64,000 nucleotides of DNA from Novosphingobium sp. Rr 2-17 (GTDB lineage: Bacteria; Pseudomonadota; Alphaproteobacteria; Sphingomonadales; Sphingomonadaceae), in assembly GCF_000272475.1 (NCBI RefSeq), contig NZ_AKFJ01000011.1, positions 62,001 through 126,000 of the forward strand, written 5' to 3'. Position numbers and translations under genes: made by a program. Below the pieces are notes generated by a model. The model made no database searches, was not told where the DNA came from, and saw only the letters and a list, made by a program, of their open reading frames with translations. Positions 25,458 through 34,760 of this stretch are shown piece after piece (position 1 is the stretch's first letter; the number at the start of each line of letters is the position of its first letter).

Positions 25458-26939
25458 TCAGAACGTGACGCCGACGCGCGCGCTGAGCGTCTGGCCATCG
25501 TCCTTGCCGACATACGTGCCGGCGGTGTTCTCAGTGTTCCAGTGGATGGCGTTCACCTGGAAGCGAGTGAAGCTGTTGAGATACCAGTTGACGCCGATCG
25601 TCGCCGCCCAGCCCTGGGCAGGGGTTTCGATATTGGTGAACTCCAGGTTCTCGTACCGCGCGGTCAGCTCGATCGCGCCCGTGCCGCCATCGAACACCGG
25701 ACGCAGCACCTTGGGCTGGCCGAAGCTGCCCAGGCGCGGGTTGTAGGGCGGCAGGTCGCCGGTCAGGAACCAGCCACCGCTCACGCTCCAGGCGCGCGTG
25801 ATGAAGTCTGGCCGTCCGCCATCGAGGCGCGCGTGGCGCTCACCCGCCTCGCCCATGATCCACAAGGGGCCGGAGTAGCCGCCGACCTCGATGCCGTAGC
25901 CAGTGGTTCCGGTGCCGCCCGTAATCGTGCCGGTGGACAGCCGCAGCGCCCCGTTGAAACGACCGCCGATCACGGTGTTGCGCGTCAAAGTGCCGCGACC
26001 GGGCTGCAACATCTCGTCGAAGCCCCAAACCCCCAAATGCAGCACCTGACGGGCCGACTTGATCGGGTTCCAGTGTGCGCGGGCCAGGACGGTGCGGTTG
26101 TCAGACGTGGTCTGATCGCCGTCGATGCGGTCTCCGGTAACGGTGAGCGAGGCATGGCCGGTCTTCCAGAACAAGCGCGGCATCACGCCCAGACCATAGA
26201 AGGCGCGCTGCGGGATAATCGCGGTGGCGACCACGGTGCGTTCCAGGAACGGGGTGGAATCCGAGCCGGTCGAGCCTTCGAAGCCGCGATCGTTGAACAA
26301 GTGACCGGCGCGCACGTCGTAATCCAGGCCCGGTGCGATGCGGTTCTTCCAGCCGACGAAGGCCGTCACGACATCGACGGTGTTTTCCGAAAAGTCCGTC
26401 TCGAACTGATAGAAGAAGTGCGGGCCGACCGTTCCTTCCAGGCCCATGCGCAAAGCGCGCATGCCGGTGGTGGTCAGGTTGCGGCCATCGTCCTTGGAGC
26501 CGGTGGTCGTGCTCACGTCGGTCAGGATGCGGCCACGCGGCTTGAAGGTGAACTGACCATCGGCGGAGTGGAACACCGGCAGCCCCGCGCCCCATTCGGT
26601 GGTGCCGCCGACCGCTTCGGTCGCCGCCGCCCGAACGCGCGCGATATCACGATCGGCCGGACCGGGAGGCGCGAGCTGCGCGGCATAAGGCGCGGTGACG
26701 ACATTCGGGCGGGCGGCAGGCGGCACCGCGGCGGCGACTTGGGGTGCGGCGTTGGCGGCGGCATCGGCCTGAGCGATGCGCTTGACTTCAAGCCGCTCAA
26801 CCCGTTCGCGTAAGCTGGCGATTTCGGCGGCTTGTGCGCGAACGAGGTTGGCGAGATCCTCCTGCGATGTCTGCGCCAATGCCGGCGTCGAGGCGATCAG
26901 CGCGGCGAGCGCTGTTCCGGCGGCCAGGTATCGTTTCAT
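25458..26939 (-). CDS. outer-membrane porin, OprP/OprO type
   Basis: The 493-residue protein has a signal peptide (TPALAQ), then a short coiled coil (residues ~25-55, LRERVERLE pattern) and a 16-strand-like barrel ending in VGVTF with a terminal Phe. The coiled coil plus barrel arrangement matches the phosphate/pyrophosphate-selective OprP/OprO group, whose members favour anionic solutes. It overlaps the binding-protein gene by four bases (ATGA) and precedes CitMHS by 25 bases. In this context it is more likely an anion channel for citrate-like acids than for phosphate, which is inference. Confidence 0.85.
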   Translation of the reverse strand: MKRYLAAGTALAALIASTPALAQTSQEDLANLVRAQAAEIASLRERVERLEVKRIAQADAAANAAPQVAAAVPPAARPNVVTAPYAAQLAPPGPADRDIARVRAAATEAVGGTTEWGAGLPVFHSADGQFTFKPRGRILTDVSTTTGSKDDGRNLTTTGMRALRMGLEGTVGPHFFYQFETDFSENTVDVVTAFVGWKNRIAPGLDYDVRAGHLFNDRGFEGSTGSDSTPFLERTVVATAIIPQRAFYGLGVMPRLFWKTGHASLTVTGDRIDGDQTTSDNRTVLARAHWNPIKSARQVLHLGVWGFDEMLQPGRGTLTRNTVIGGRFNGALRLSTGTITGGTGTTGYGIEVGGYSGPLWIMGEAGERHARLDGGRPDFITRAWSVSGGWFLTGDLPPYNPRLGSFGQPKVLRPVFDGGTGAIELTARYENLEFTNIETPAQGWAATIGVNWYLNSFTRFQVNAIHWNTENTAGTYVGKDDGQTLSARVGVTF

Positions 26940-28027
26940 CGTGCTTTGCTTCCGGCTGCGATGATCGCGTTCCAGTCGCGCAAAAAGCGCTCGCGGGTCA
27001 GTCGATCGAGATTGACGAGGAGTTGCGGGCCCACGCGCACGGCACGCGCCTGGTCCGCCGGGAGGCGGCGGGCGTGGATATCAGTCCGCACCGGCCACAA
27101 GCTGTGCCGCGCCAGTTCGGTCTGTCCGGCGCGCGAAAGCAGGAAATCGAGGAACAGTCGTGCCGCGTTGGGATGGCGGGCCTCGCGCGAAATGAAGGCG
27201 ATCCGCGAAGTGACCAGCGTATAGTCTTTCGGGAAGACCACGCGCAGGTCCGGATTCCGGCGCGCCTGCTCCAGCGCGTAAGAGCCGATCACGTTGTACG
27301 CGATCGCCAGCTTGCCCGAAGCCACGTCCGCGAGCATCGGCCCGGTGTTGGTGGCCAGGACCGGACGCGTGGCGGCAATCGCCTCCAGCAGCCCGCGCGT
27401 GTCGCGCGTGACTTGATAGTCCTGCGCCAGATAAAGATAGCCGACGTTGGAGCGCGCCGGATCGAACGTCGCCACCTTGCCGGTCAGCGCGGCGCGATCG
27501 CGGCGCAGCAGGGCTTCCAGATCCTGGTGGCTGGCAGGTGCGCGCCCTTGCAGCAGCTTGGCGTTATAAACGAACCCGACCGGCTCCGCCGTGACGCCAA
27601 AGCCCATGTTCTTCCACACCGCCGTCATCGGCAGCGCAGGCTTTTCGGGGCTGGCGTACTGCTGGGCAAACCCGTCGTTGATAAGCTTGATCTGCAAGTC
27701 CATCGCCGAGGACCACACGATGTCGGCGGAATAGCGGCCCTCGCGCACTTCGCGCACGAAGCGGCCGTACATCTGGGTCGATCCCAGGTCGGCGTAGTAG
27801 ACGTCGATGCCCGGATAAGCGCGACGGAACGCGGCCACCACCGGCACCATCTCGGCACGATCGGCATTGGCATAGATCCGCACCCGACCTTCGGCGCGCG
27901 CGGCGGCGATGATGGCGTCGTATGAACGGGGGTAGCCGGCTGGTCGTTGCGCAATGTTGGTGTGCTGAGCCGATGCCGGGCCGGCAAGCAGAGCGAGGGC
28001 CGCAAGGGCAGGTAGGAACGCGCGCAT
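26936..28027 (-). CDS. periplasmic substrate-binding protein, AfuA/FbpA-like, without ABC partners
   Basis: This 363-residue protein has a signal peptide (GPASAQ) and a type II periplasmic binding fold: YDAIIAAARAEGRVRIYANAD near the N terminus, then a VVWSSAMD-like strand, and WKNMGFGVTAEPVGFVYN in the hinge region. The closest families bind Fe(III), hexose phosphates or other anions (AfuA/HptA group). No permease or ATPase gene is nearby. It heads the operon with porin and CitMHS and faces a sensor kinase gene pair, so it may be the ligand-sensing partner of that kinase rather than a transport subunit. Confidence 0.85.
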   Translation of the reverse strand: MRAFLPALAALALLAGPASAQHTNIAQRPAGYPRSYDAIIAAARAEGRVRIYANADRAEMVPVVAAFRRAYPGIDVYYADLGSTQMYGRFVREVREGRYSADIVWSSAMDLQIKLINDGFAQQYASPEKPALPMTAVWKNMGFGVTAEPVGFVYNAKLLQGRAPASHQDLEALLRRDRAALTGKVATFDPARSNVGYLYLAQDYQVTRDTRGLLEAIAATRPVLATNTGPMLADVASGKLAIAYNVIGSYALEQARRNPDLRVVFPKDYTLVTSRIAFISREARHPNAARLFLDFLLSRAGQTELARHSLWPVRTDIHARRLPADQARAVRVGPQLLVNLDRLTRERFLRDWNAIIAAGSKAR

Positions 28028-28122
28028 TTCGGACTCCTCTCGCTTTCCGCCTTGTTTGTCGGATAAGCAGTCCTGATGTCCTACGGTCGCAACCTGTCAT
28101 CCACCTTTCACGCCAAGCCGCC

Positions 28123-28788
28123 ATGCGAATCCTGATCGTGGAAGACGACGCCGCCCTCGCCAGAGGCATCGTCTCGCTGCTGCGCGCGGCGGGGCACGCA
28201 GTCGATCATGTCGCGGGCGGCGAGGATGCGCTCTCGGTGCTGGCGACCGAGCCGTACTCGCTGGTCATCCTCGACGTCGGCCTGCCCGACATCGACGGCT
28301 TCGAAGTGCTCGCCCGCATCCGCGCGCGCGGATATCAGGCGCAAGTGCTGATGCTGACCGCGCGCGATGGGCTGGACGATCGCGTGCGCGGGCTGGACCT
28401 GGGCGCCGACGATTACTTGCGCAAACCGTTCGAGGTGGAAGAGCTTGAGGCTCGCGTTCGCGCGCTGGGGCGGCGGCGCGGCGGCGATGCGGCGCCTGAG
28501 GTGCAGATCGGGACGATGACGATCAACCGCTCCACCGGACGGGTCGAAGTGGCAGGCCGCGCGATCGACTTGCGGCGGCGCGAATGGTCGGTGCTCGAAG
28601 CGCTGGCATCGCGCGTCGGCCAGATCGTGCCGCGCGACACCTTGCAGGCCGAAGTGTTCGGGTTCGACGAGCCGGTGGGCTCCAACGCGCTGGAAGTGAA
28701 CGTCACCCGCCTGCGCAGCAAGCTGGCGCCCGATGGCCCGGCGATCCGCACCGTGCGCGGCGTCGGCTACATGCTCGACCGCCCGTGA
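28123..28788 (+). CDS. OmpR-family response regulator, TctD-like
   Basis: This 221-residue protein has a receiver domain (acidic pocket Glu7/Asp8/Asp9, phosphoacceptor Asp51 in LVILDVGLPD, switch Lys near 101 in LRKPF) and a C-terminal winged helix (RREWSVLEAL, VRGVGYML). It resembles TctD/QseB regulators. The start at 28123 coincides with the receiver domain. It is divergent from the binding protein-porin-CitMHS operon across ~95 bases and overlaps the sensor kinase start, so it likely regulates that operon in response to its ligand. Confidence 0.92.
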   Translation: MRILIVEDDAALARGIVSLLRAAGHAVDHVAGGEDALSVLATEPYSLVILDVGLPDIDGFEVLARIRARGYQAQVLMLTARDGLDDRVRGLDLGADDYLRKPFEVEELEARVRALGRRRGGDAAPEVQIGTMTINRSTGRVEVAGRAIDLRRREWSVLEALASRVGQIVPRDTLQAEVFGFDEPVGSNALEVNVTRLRSKLAPDGPAIRTVRGVGYMLDRP

Positions 28789-30203
28789 CCACCCTCGCCC
28801 GCGTAGACGGTGGCGATGGCAGGGCGATGTCGCTGCGCATCCGGCTGCTGCTGGCGATGATCGGTCCGTTGCTGGTGCTGGCGGTCGTGCTCGGCCTGAT
28901 CGGCTGGGCGCTGATCTCCGATGTCGTTCGCCGCACCAACGACCGGGTGCTGGGCGGCGCCTTGGGCGCGATTGCCGAGACCGTCGAAGTCGAACGCGGC
29001 GAAGTCACGCTCGACCTGCCGCCTGCCGCGTTCGGGATGCTGGAGAACGCCGAGCGCGATAATGTGTACTATCGTATCTCGGTCGGCGGGCAGTTGCTCA
29101 CCGGATACGCCGGCCTGCCCGCGCCCGATCCAGCCGCGCTGTCTGCCGACACCGCGCGTTTTCGCTACGCCACGTTTCGCGGGCAACCGATCCGCATCGC
29201 CGAGACCCGCCGCGACTTGCCGCGCGTCGCGGCGCCAGTGGTGGTGCAAGTGGCCGAAACGCTGGAAAGCCGCACCGCGCTGCGCAATCAACTCATGGGC
29301 GCGCTGCTGCTGGGCGAATGCGTTCTGATCGGCATCGTCCTGCTGATGATCCGCCCTGCCCTGGGGCGGAGCCTGCGCCCGCTCACCAATTTGCGCGAGG
29401 TGATCGAAAAGCGAGACACCCGTGTCGCGCCTGATTTTTCGCCGCTGGCCGCGGGTCCTCTGCCCGCGGAACTTCAACCGTTATCGCGCGCCTTCGACCG
29501 TTTGCTCGCCCGGCTGGAGCGCGCGACCGGCGCCACTCGGCAATTCACCGCCGACGCCTCGCACCAGATGCGCACGCCGCTGTCGGTGCTCAAAGTACAG
29601 ATCGCGCTCGCCCGGCGCGGATCGCCCGACGCCTTGCACGAAATCGAGGACGCGACCGACAGGCTGGAGCGTTTGCTCACCCAGTTGCTGGCGCTGGCCC
29701 GCGCCGACGAGGCCGGCGCGCTGCCGCCGGTGGAGCAAGTCGATCTCAAGGAAGTAAGCCAGTCGGTGATCTCGCGCCGCATTCGCCAGGCGATCGAGTC
29801 CGGTGTGGAACTGCGGCTGGATGGCGACGAGGCAGGCCCTGTCCCGGTCGAAGGACACCGCGCGCTGCTGTTCGAAATGCTGTCCAACCTGGTCGACAAC
29901 GCGATCCGCTATAACCAGGCGGGCGGCTGCGTGACGATCGGGCTGCACCGCGAACCGCAAGCCACGGTGATGACCGTGGCGGATACCGGACAAGGCATCC
30001 CGGCGGAACTGCGAGACGTCGCGATGTCTCGCTTCACGCGGCTGCAGGGCGAGCGCGGGCCGCCAGGCAGCGGGCTTGGCCTTGCCATCGTCCGATCGAT
30101 CGCCGCGCGTCTGGGCGCGGTGGTGGAACTGGCCGATGCCGGTCCCGGATTGCTGGTCATCGTCCGCTTTGCGACAACCGAACCCGCACCCGACGACAAA
30201 TGA
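28785..30203 (+). CDS. sensor histidine kinase, TctE-like
   Basis: The ~472-residue kinase has two membrane helices (about 18-45 and 175-195) around a periplasmic sensor region of ~130 residues, a HAMP-like linker, the H-box TADASHQMRTPLSVL and an ATP-binding domain (NLVDNAIRYN, DTGQGIP, GSGLGLAIV). I use GTG 28785, which overlaps the regulator stop as GTGA; an ATG at 28827 directly at the first helix is a good alternative. It phosphorylates the partner regulator. The periplasmic domain is in place to bind a ligand or the loaded binding protein encoded opposite. Confidence 0.9.
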   Translation: MTTLARVDGGDGRAMSLRIRLLLAMIGPLLVLAVVLGLIGWALISDVVRRTNDRVLGGALGAIAETVEVERGEVTLDLPPAAFGMLENAERDNVYYRISVGGQLLTGYAGLPAPDPAALSADTARFRYATFRGQPIRIAETRRDLPRVAAPVVVQVAETLESRTALRNQLMGALLLGECVLIGIVLLMIRPALGRSLRPLTNLREVIEKRDTRVAPDFSPLAAGPLPAELQPLSRAFDRLLARLERATGATRQFTADASHQMRTPLSVLKVQIALARRGSPDALHEIEDATDRLERLLTQLLALARADEAGALPPVEQVDLKEVSQSVISRRIRQAIESGVELRLDGDEAGPVPVEGHRALLFEMLSNLVDNAIRYNQAGGCVTIGLHREPQATVMTVADTGQGIPAELRDVAMSRFTRLQGERGPPGSGLGLAIVRSIAARLGAVVELADAGPGLLVIVRFATTEPAPDDK

Positions 30204-30284
30204 CTTGGCACCATTGCGGAAGCCTATCGCCAGTGTCAGGCGTTGAGACAACTCGATCCCATTCGATCACGAAAGGACTCTTGC

Positions 30285-30878
30285 ATGAAGCTCTACTACG
30301 CTCCCGGCGCTTGCAGCCTGGCCGACCATATCGCCTTGTGCGAAACCGAATTGCCGTTCGATACCGAGCAGGTCGATCTGCGCCAAAAGCGCACCGCGTC
30401 GGGCGAGGACTTCGTCGCCATCAACCCCAAGGGCTACGTCCCGGCGCTGCAACTCGACGATGGCGAAGTGCTGACCGAGAACATCGCTATCCTGAGCTAC
30501 ATCGCCGACCGCGGCGACTTGCTGGAGCCGCGCAACACCACCGGACACTGGCGCGTTCTGGAAGCGCTCGCGTATATCTCCACTGAGATTCACAAGAGCT
30601 TCAAGCCCTTCTTCATGCCCGGCGCAACCGACGCTGACAAAGCCAACGCCCGCGAGTTCCTGCTCAAGCGGCTGGGCTATCTGGACGAGAAGCTGGAAGG
30701 CCACGAATTCCTGGTGGGCGACACCTTCAGCGTGGCGGACTGCTACTTGTTCGTGATGCTGTACTGGGCGCGCGCGAAGGCCGAACTGACGCTTCCCCAA
30801 CGCTTGTCCGCTTATGTCGAAGCGCTGGCCGAGCGACCCAGCGTGGTCAAGGCGATGACGGCGGAGGGGCTTCGCTAA
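30285..30878 (+). CDS. glutathione S-transferase, beta-class-like
   Basis: The 197-residue protein begins MKLYYAPGACSLADHIA, a typical beta-class GST N terminus with the Cys10-Ser pair, followed by the thioredoxin-fold GYVPALQL cis-Pro and TENIAILSYIAD glutathione-binding segments and an all-helical C-terminal domain (VGDTFSVADCYL N-capping box). GAAAGGA precedes the ATG. It should conjugate or reduce electrophiles with glutathione in the cytosol. It appears to be a single-gene unit with a hairpin after it. Confidence 0.93.
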   Translation: MKLYYAPGACSLADHIALCETELPFDTEQVDLRQKRTASGEDFVAINPKGYVPALQLDDGEVLTENIAILSYIADRGDLLEPRNTTGHWRVLEALAYISTEIHKSFKPFFMPGATDADKANAREFLLKRLGYLDEKLEGHEFLVGDTFSVADCYLFVMLYWARAKAELTLPQRLSAYVEALAERPSVVKAMTAEGLR

Positions 30879-30897
30879 GCTCTCGCGCTAGTCCTGA

Positions 30898-30934
30898 GAC
30901 GCGCTCTTTCACCTTGGCGGTGGAGGAGCGCGTC
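30898..30934 (+). terminator. hairpin downstream of glutathione S-transferase
   Basis: GACGCGCTC (30898-30906) pairs with GAGCGCGTC (30926-30934), and an inner CACC/GGTG pairing extends the stem. The T-tract is weak. Confidence 0.5.
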
Positions 30935-31055
30935 CGCGCTTTCCGATCAGTCTAGCTTGGCGCATTGATCGGGCAACCGACCATAAGCGGTGCCGCATAC
31001 GCCCTTCAATGCGAGATATTTCCCGGTAAGAAAACAAGCGTAATTTATCATTTTT

Positions 31056-31080
31056 GATATTGCGATTGCTTCGCAATATC
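31056..31080. promoter_or_regulatory. perfect palindromic operator upstream of siderophore receptor
   Basis: GATATTGCGA and TCGCAATATC form a perfect 10-5-10 inverted repeat ending 48 bases upstream of the receptor start, within an AT-rich island that also contains TTTATCATTTTT. Iron-uptake receptors are usually Fur- or Irr-controlled. The outer GATA..TATC half-sites recall Fur boxes, but the site is not a classical 19-bp Fur box, so the binding protein is open. Confidence 0.65.
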
Positions 31081-31128
31081 CATAAGCGCTCCCCCGCGAC
31101 AGCCGGTTACCGGCAAAGGGGAAGCTAT

Positions 31129-33231
31129 ATGAATCGTATCAGACAGGTTGCGTTATGCAGCGCGGCATTGACCGTCTCAGCCTTCGTTGCAGCGGCGCAA
31201 GCCGCGCACGCCGCCGAAACTACGGGCAGCGAGACCAGCACAGCCGCAGCCGACGCTCCGCCAGCTCCGAACGATGATGACATCCTGGTCACGGCCACCC
31301 GCACCGAGAAGTTCGCGGGCACCAAGACCGAAACCCCGCTGATCGAAATCCCGCAGCCGATCACGGTCATCACTGCCGAACAGTACTTGTCGCAAGGGGC
31401 GATCAGTATCAGCGACACGGTGAAGTACGCCGCCGGCGTGACCGCGAGCGCTTATGGCCGCGACACCCGGGTAGACAGCTTCGTGGTGCGTGGGATCGAC
31501 GCGGTGCAGTTCCGCGACGGTATGCGCGACATCTTCAGCAATTATGCCAGCATCACGTCCGATCCGTACAACTTCTCACGCGTGGAAATCGTGCGGGGAC
31601 CAGCGTCGGTGCTGTTCGGCCAGGGCTCGATCGGTGGCCTCGTCAACCTGGTTTCCAAAACGCCGGATTTCCTGACTCATGGCGAAATCAGCGCGACCTA
31701 CGGTAGCTATAACCGCAAGGAAGTGATGGGTGACGTCAACCTGGCGTTGACCGATACTTTCGCGGTCCGCCTCGTCGGTCGCGCCCGCGATGCCGATACG
31801 TACATCGATAACGTCCCCGACGACCGCGTGTTCGTCGCGCCATCGGTCCGCTGGCAAGTGACGCCCGATACCGATGTGACCTTGCTGGGCCTTTATCAGG
31901 AAGACGATACCGGCTCGACCTCGCAGTTCCTGCCGGTCGTCGGCACGCTCGTGGCAAATCCGAACAATTCAGAGAAGCTGAACCGCTACACCTTCGTCGG
32001 CAAGCCGGGCTGGGATCGCTATTCGGGCCGCACCCTGCAAGGCGGCGGCAGCATCACCCACAGCTTTAGCGAGAACGTGACGCTCAGCCTCAAGGCGCGC
32101 TACATCGACAGCAACCTGAAGTATTTCACGCACTACGCCAACAGCTACAGCAATCCGACCAACCCCTATCTGGATTCGAGCGGCCACGAGATCGGCCTCT
32201 ACAGCTATGCCAGCATCGCGCGGATGAACGTGTTTTCGACCGACAACAACTTGCAGGTGAAGTTCGACACCGGGGCGAACATCGAACACAGGCTGCTGGC
32301 CGGTGTCGATTATAGCTGGAACAAGGTGAGCACGCGCAGCGGCTACGGCTACGAAGTGGTAGACCTTTACAACATCGACTACGATGCGCTGACCATTCCC
32401 GCGATCGGCGATACGTGGTCGACGCAGACCCAAAAGCAGTTGGGCATCTATCTGCAAGACCAGATCCGCCTCTACGATCGCGTCTCCGTCGTGCTGGGCG
32501 TGCGCCGCGACCGTCTGGACACCACCGACGCCGGCATCGACAAGGCGACCACCTTCCGCGCAGGCATCATCGGCGAAGCGGTCGCAGGCATCTCGCCGTT
32601 CTTCAGCTATACCGAAAGCTTCGAGCCGATCACCGGCACCGATGAGAACGGCAAGTATCTCAAGCCGCAAACGGGGCGCCAGTTCGAGGCCGGGTTGAAG
32701 TGGCAGCCCGATCTCAAAACGCTCGTCACCGTAACCGCCTTCCACATCAAGGAGGCCAACCGTCCGATCTACGGGGTTGGCGGATCAGTCACCCAGTCCG
32801 GCGAACTCACTACCCAAGGCATCGAACTGGAAGCCAGCCGCACCCTGCCGGGCAATTTCCAGGTCATGGCAAACTACGGCTACAACAAGCTGGTCGCCCA
32901 CGATTCAGACACGTTCGATTACCTGCCGCGCAACACCGCATCGCTTTGGACGACGAAGACCTTCGGCGCTCAGGAATGGGCACAACTGCGCCTGGGCGTA
33001 GGCGTGGTCTATACCGGCAAGCGGCGCTCGGTGGGTTCGGATTGGACCATCGTGACGCCTGCCTACACCACCGTCGATGCGTTGATGGAAATCACCCGCG
33101 ACAACTGGCGGTTCTCGATCAACGCCACGAACTTGTTCAACAAGCAGTACTATGCCTCGTGCCTGGCCCGCGGCGACTGCTTCATGGGCGCACCGCGCAA
33201 CGTGATGGGCACCGTGGGCTTCAAGTTCTGA
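31129..33231 (+). CDS. TonB-dependent siderophore-type receptor
   Basis: The 700-residue outer-membrane protein has a signal peptide (AAHAAE) and a TonB-box-like DDILVTATRT. Its plug shows IEIPQPITVITAEQY, VVRGIDAVQFRDGMRD and VEIVRGPASVLFGQGSIGG, the FhuA/FpvA ferric-siderophore signature, and the barrel ends in GFKF. The start at 31129 follows AAAGGGGAAG and the signal peptide; the frame upstream is the operator region. It likely imports a ferric hydroxamate or related chelate. No siderophore biosynthesis or inner-membrane transporter genes are in the window. The upstream palindrome suggests iron-responsive control. Confidence 0.92.
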   Translation: MNRIRQVALCSAALTVSAFVAAAQAAHAAETTGSETSTAAADAPPAPNDDDILVTATRTEKFAGTKTETPLIEIPQPITVITAEQYLSQGAISISDTVKYAAGVTASAYGRDTRVDSFVVRGIDAVQFRDGMRDIFSNYASITSDPYNFSRVEIVRGPASVLFGQGSIGGLVNLVSKTPDFLTHGEISATYGSYNRKEVMGDVNLALTDTFAVRLVGRARDADTYIDNVPDDRVFVAPSVRWQVTPDTDVTLLGLYQEDDTGSTSQFLPVVGTLVANPNNSEKLNRYTFVGKPGWDRYSGRTLQGGGSITHSFSENVTLSLKARYIDSNLKYFTHYANSYSNPTNPYLDSSGHEIGLYSYASIARMNVFSTDNNLQVKFDTGANIEHRLLAGVDYSWNKVSTRSGYGYEVVDLYNIDYDALTIPAIGDTWSTQTQKQLGIYLQDQIRLYDRVSVVLGVRRDRLDTTDAGIDKATTFRAGIIGEAVAGISPFFSYTESFEPITGTDENGKYLKPQTGRQFEAGLKWQPDLKTLVTVTAFHIKEANRPIYGVGGSVTQSGELTTQGIELEASRTLPGNFQVMANYGYNKLVAHDSDTFDYLPRNTASLWTTKTFGAQEWAQLRLGVGVVYTGKRRSVGSDWTIVTPAYTTVDALMEITRDNWRFSINATNLFNKQYYASCLARGDCFMGAPRNVMGTVGFKF

Positions 33232-33241
33232 GCTGAAACAC

Positions 33242-33280
33242 GCAAACCTCCGGTCAGGGAACACCCAGCCGGAGGTTTGC
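33242..33280. terminator. bidirectional terminator
   Basis: GCAAACCTCCGG and CCGGAGGTTTGC form a perfect 12-bp stem with a 15-base loop between the convergent receptor and DUF2252 genes. Confidence 0.7.
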
Positions 33281-33286
33281 CTTACG

Positions 33287-34516
33287 TCATTTCCCGCCAG
33301 CGGCGAGGCACTCGCTCTTGTCGTGCGCCGTCAGGGCATAGCGGCGGCAATGTTCGAGATAGCCCATCTCATGCCGGCCCGCCAAAGCGACGACGCTTTC
33401 CCATAGCCACGTCGGTGCGTCGATCGACTCATGCCGATCGGCTCGCAGTTGGCTGCCCCACAGCTCGCGGGTCCCGTAATCCATCTGCCTCGCGTGGGCC
33501 TTGCCGACAACGAACGCGAGATAGCGCGCGACTTTCGCCGATTGCTTCTCGGTGAACTGCGAGACCTCCAGTTTCAAATCCTGGGGCGACAGCTCGCGGA
33601 TGAACAACGAGCGGTCCATCATCCGCACCGGGATCATCCGTTCGCCAAGATTAGGCGACAAAGCCTGGGCAGCGGCCAACACGCGCTGGGCGTTGTCTTG
33701 CGGCAACTGCGCCCCCTTGGCTGCGGGCGCGATGGGCTCGACGGCCTGCTTGATGTCGATCAGGGCATAGGTGTGGCTGCCTTTGTCCTTCCTAATTTCG
33801 ATCAACACGGCATAGCGCAGCAGTCCCAGCGAACTGCAGCCTTTCATCCAGTAGGCGCCATCGACCATTCGCACCGTGCGATCGTCGTCCTCGGGGTCGA
33901 ACGACAACAGGCCGCGAACGACATCGGGGTCCTCGAACAAGGCATCGAGCGCCTTGCGTTCGCGCTTTTCCAGGGGCCAGAACTTGCGGCCTAACGGGAT
34001 CGTCGGCGCCTCGTCATCCAACCGTTCGCGCGCCAGGTGGCGCCATCGTCGGCCCCATGCCTTGCGCTGGACGCTGCGGACCAGTTCGGGTTTGGAGCCC
34101 GGATCTCCGCTGATCGGGTCGCGCATGGCGGCAGCATAGCCCTCGACCATCTCTTCGATCATGCGCGCGGTGGCCACCCCCGGCAGGTCGGAACCGCGCG
34201 CCGCCGTCGCCAGGGACAGCCCCAAACGGACCAGATCATGCGCCGGATTGCCGATCACCGCTTGATCGAGATCGCGGATCTGGATGTCGATCTGGCCCTC
34301 GGCGCTGGCGATCGGCCCCAGGTTTCCCAGATGGCAATCGCCGCAGATCCAGACCGGCGGCCCATCGGGCACGCGGGCAGTGGCGGGCAGTTCAGCCAGC
34401 CAGTCATAGAAGTTCGCGGTATTGCCCCGAACATAGGCATGGGCCGATCGCGCCATCTTGAGGGCGCGGGTTTCGGCCAGGATTATCGGTCGGTCGGCAA
34501 CGGACGGGCTGCGCAT
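33287..34516 (-). CDS. DUF2252 family protein
   Basis: The 409-residue protein matches the DUF2252 family: KMARSAHAYVRGN near residue 20, WICGDCHLGNLGP near 57, IQIRDLDQAVIGNPAHDLVRL, and the KARQMDYGTREL-like C-terminal part. The D-x-H-x-x-N and D-L-D residues recall the catalytic core of aminoglycoside-phosphotransferase-like folds, so a kinase-like activity is possible. No signal peptide or membrane segment is visible. It stands alone between convergent and divergent neighbours. The function is not established for the family. Confidence 0.85.
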   Translation of the reverse strand: MRSPSVADRPIILAETRALKMARSAHAYVRGNTANFYDWLAELPATARVPDGPPVWICGDCHLGNLGPIASAEGQIDIQIRDLDQAVIGNPAHDLVRLGLSLATAARGSDLPGVATARMIEEMVEGYAAAMRDPISGDPGSKPELVRSVQRKAWGRRWRHLARERLDDEAPTIPLGRKFWPLEKRERKALDALFEDPDVVRGLLSFDPEDDDRTVRMVDGAYWMKGCSSLGLLRYAVLIEIRKDKGSHTYALIDIKQAVEPIAPAAKGAQLPQDNAQRVLAAAQALSPNLGERMIPVRMMDRSLFIRELSPQDLKLEVSQFTEKQSAKVARYLAFVVGKAHARQMDYGTRELWGSQLRADRHESIDAPTWLWESVVALAGRHEMGYLEHCRRYALTAHDKSECLAAGGK

Positions 34517-34760
34517 TTCTGAAACATGTCCTCATGGGGAATGGACGCCAAACGCACGGAACCGATTTTCGTAACGAACTATTGCTTGGCCTAATTCACC
34601 CGCAGGGCATCCGCCGCTGGAAGCGACTAATCCTTGTTAAAAATCGCCTGTTCCCCTGCGACGATCATGCAGCCGGCGCGTTCACCCGTCTTCGAAGCAG
34701 ACACTTGTCTGGGAGGAATTTCTGGAAGACGCCGCTGGCTGGATCGCCCCCGCCGCAACC

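Noticed and set aside
24221..25468. Plus-strand frame opposite CitMHS rich in His/Gln/Arg
   Set aside because: It is an antisense shadow of hydrophobic codons, not a real protein.
30935..31128. Cobalamin or other riboswitch before the TonB receptor
   Set aside because: I found no B12-box or other conserved core; only a DNA palindrome and a tiny hairpin are present.
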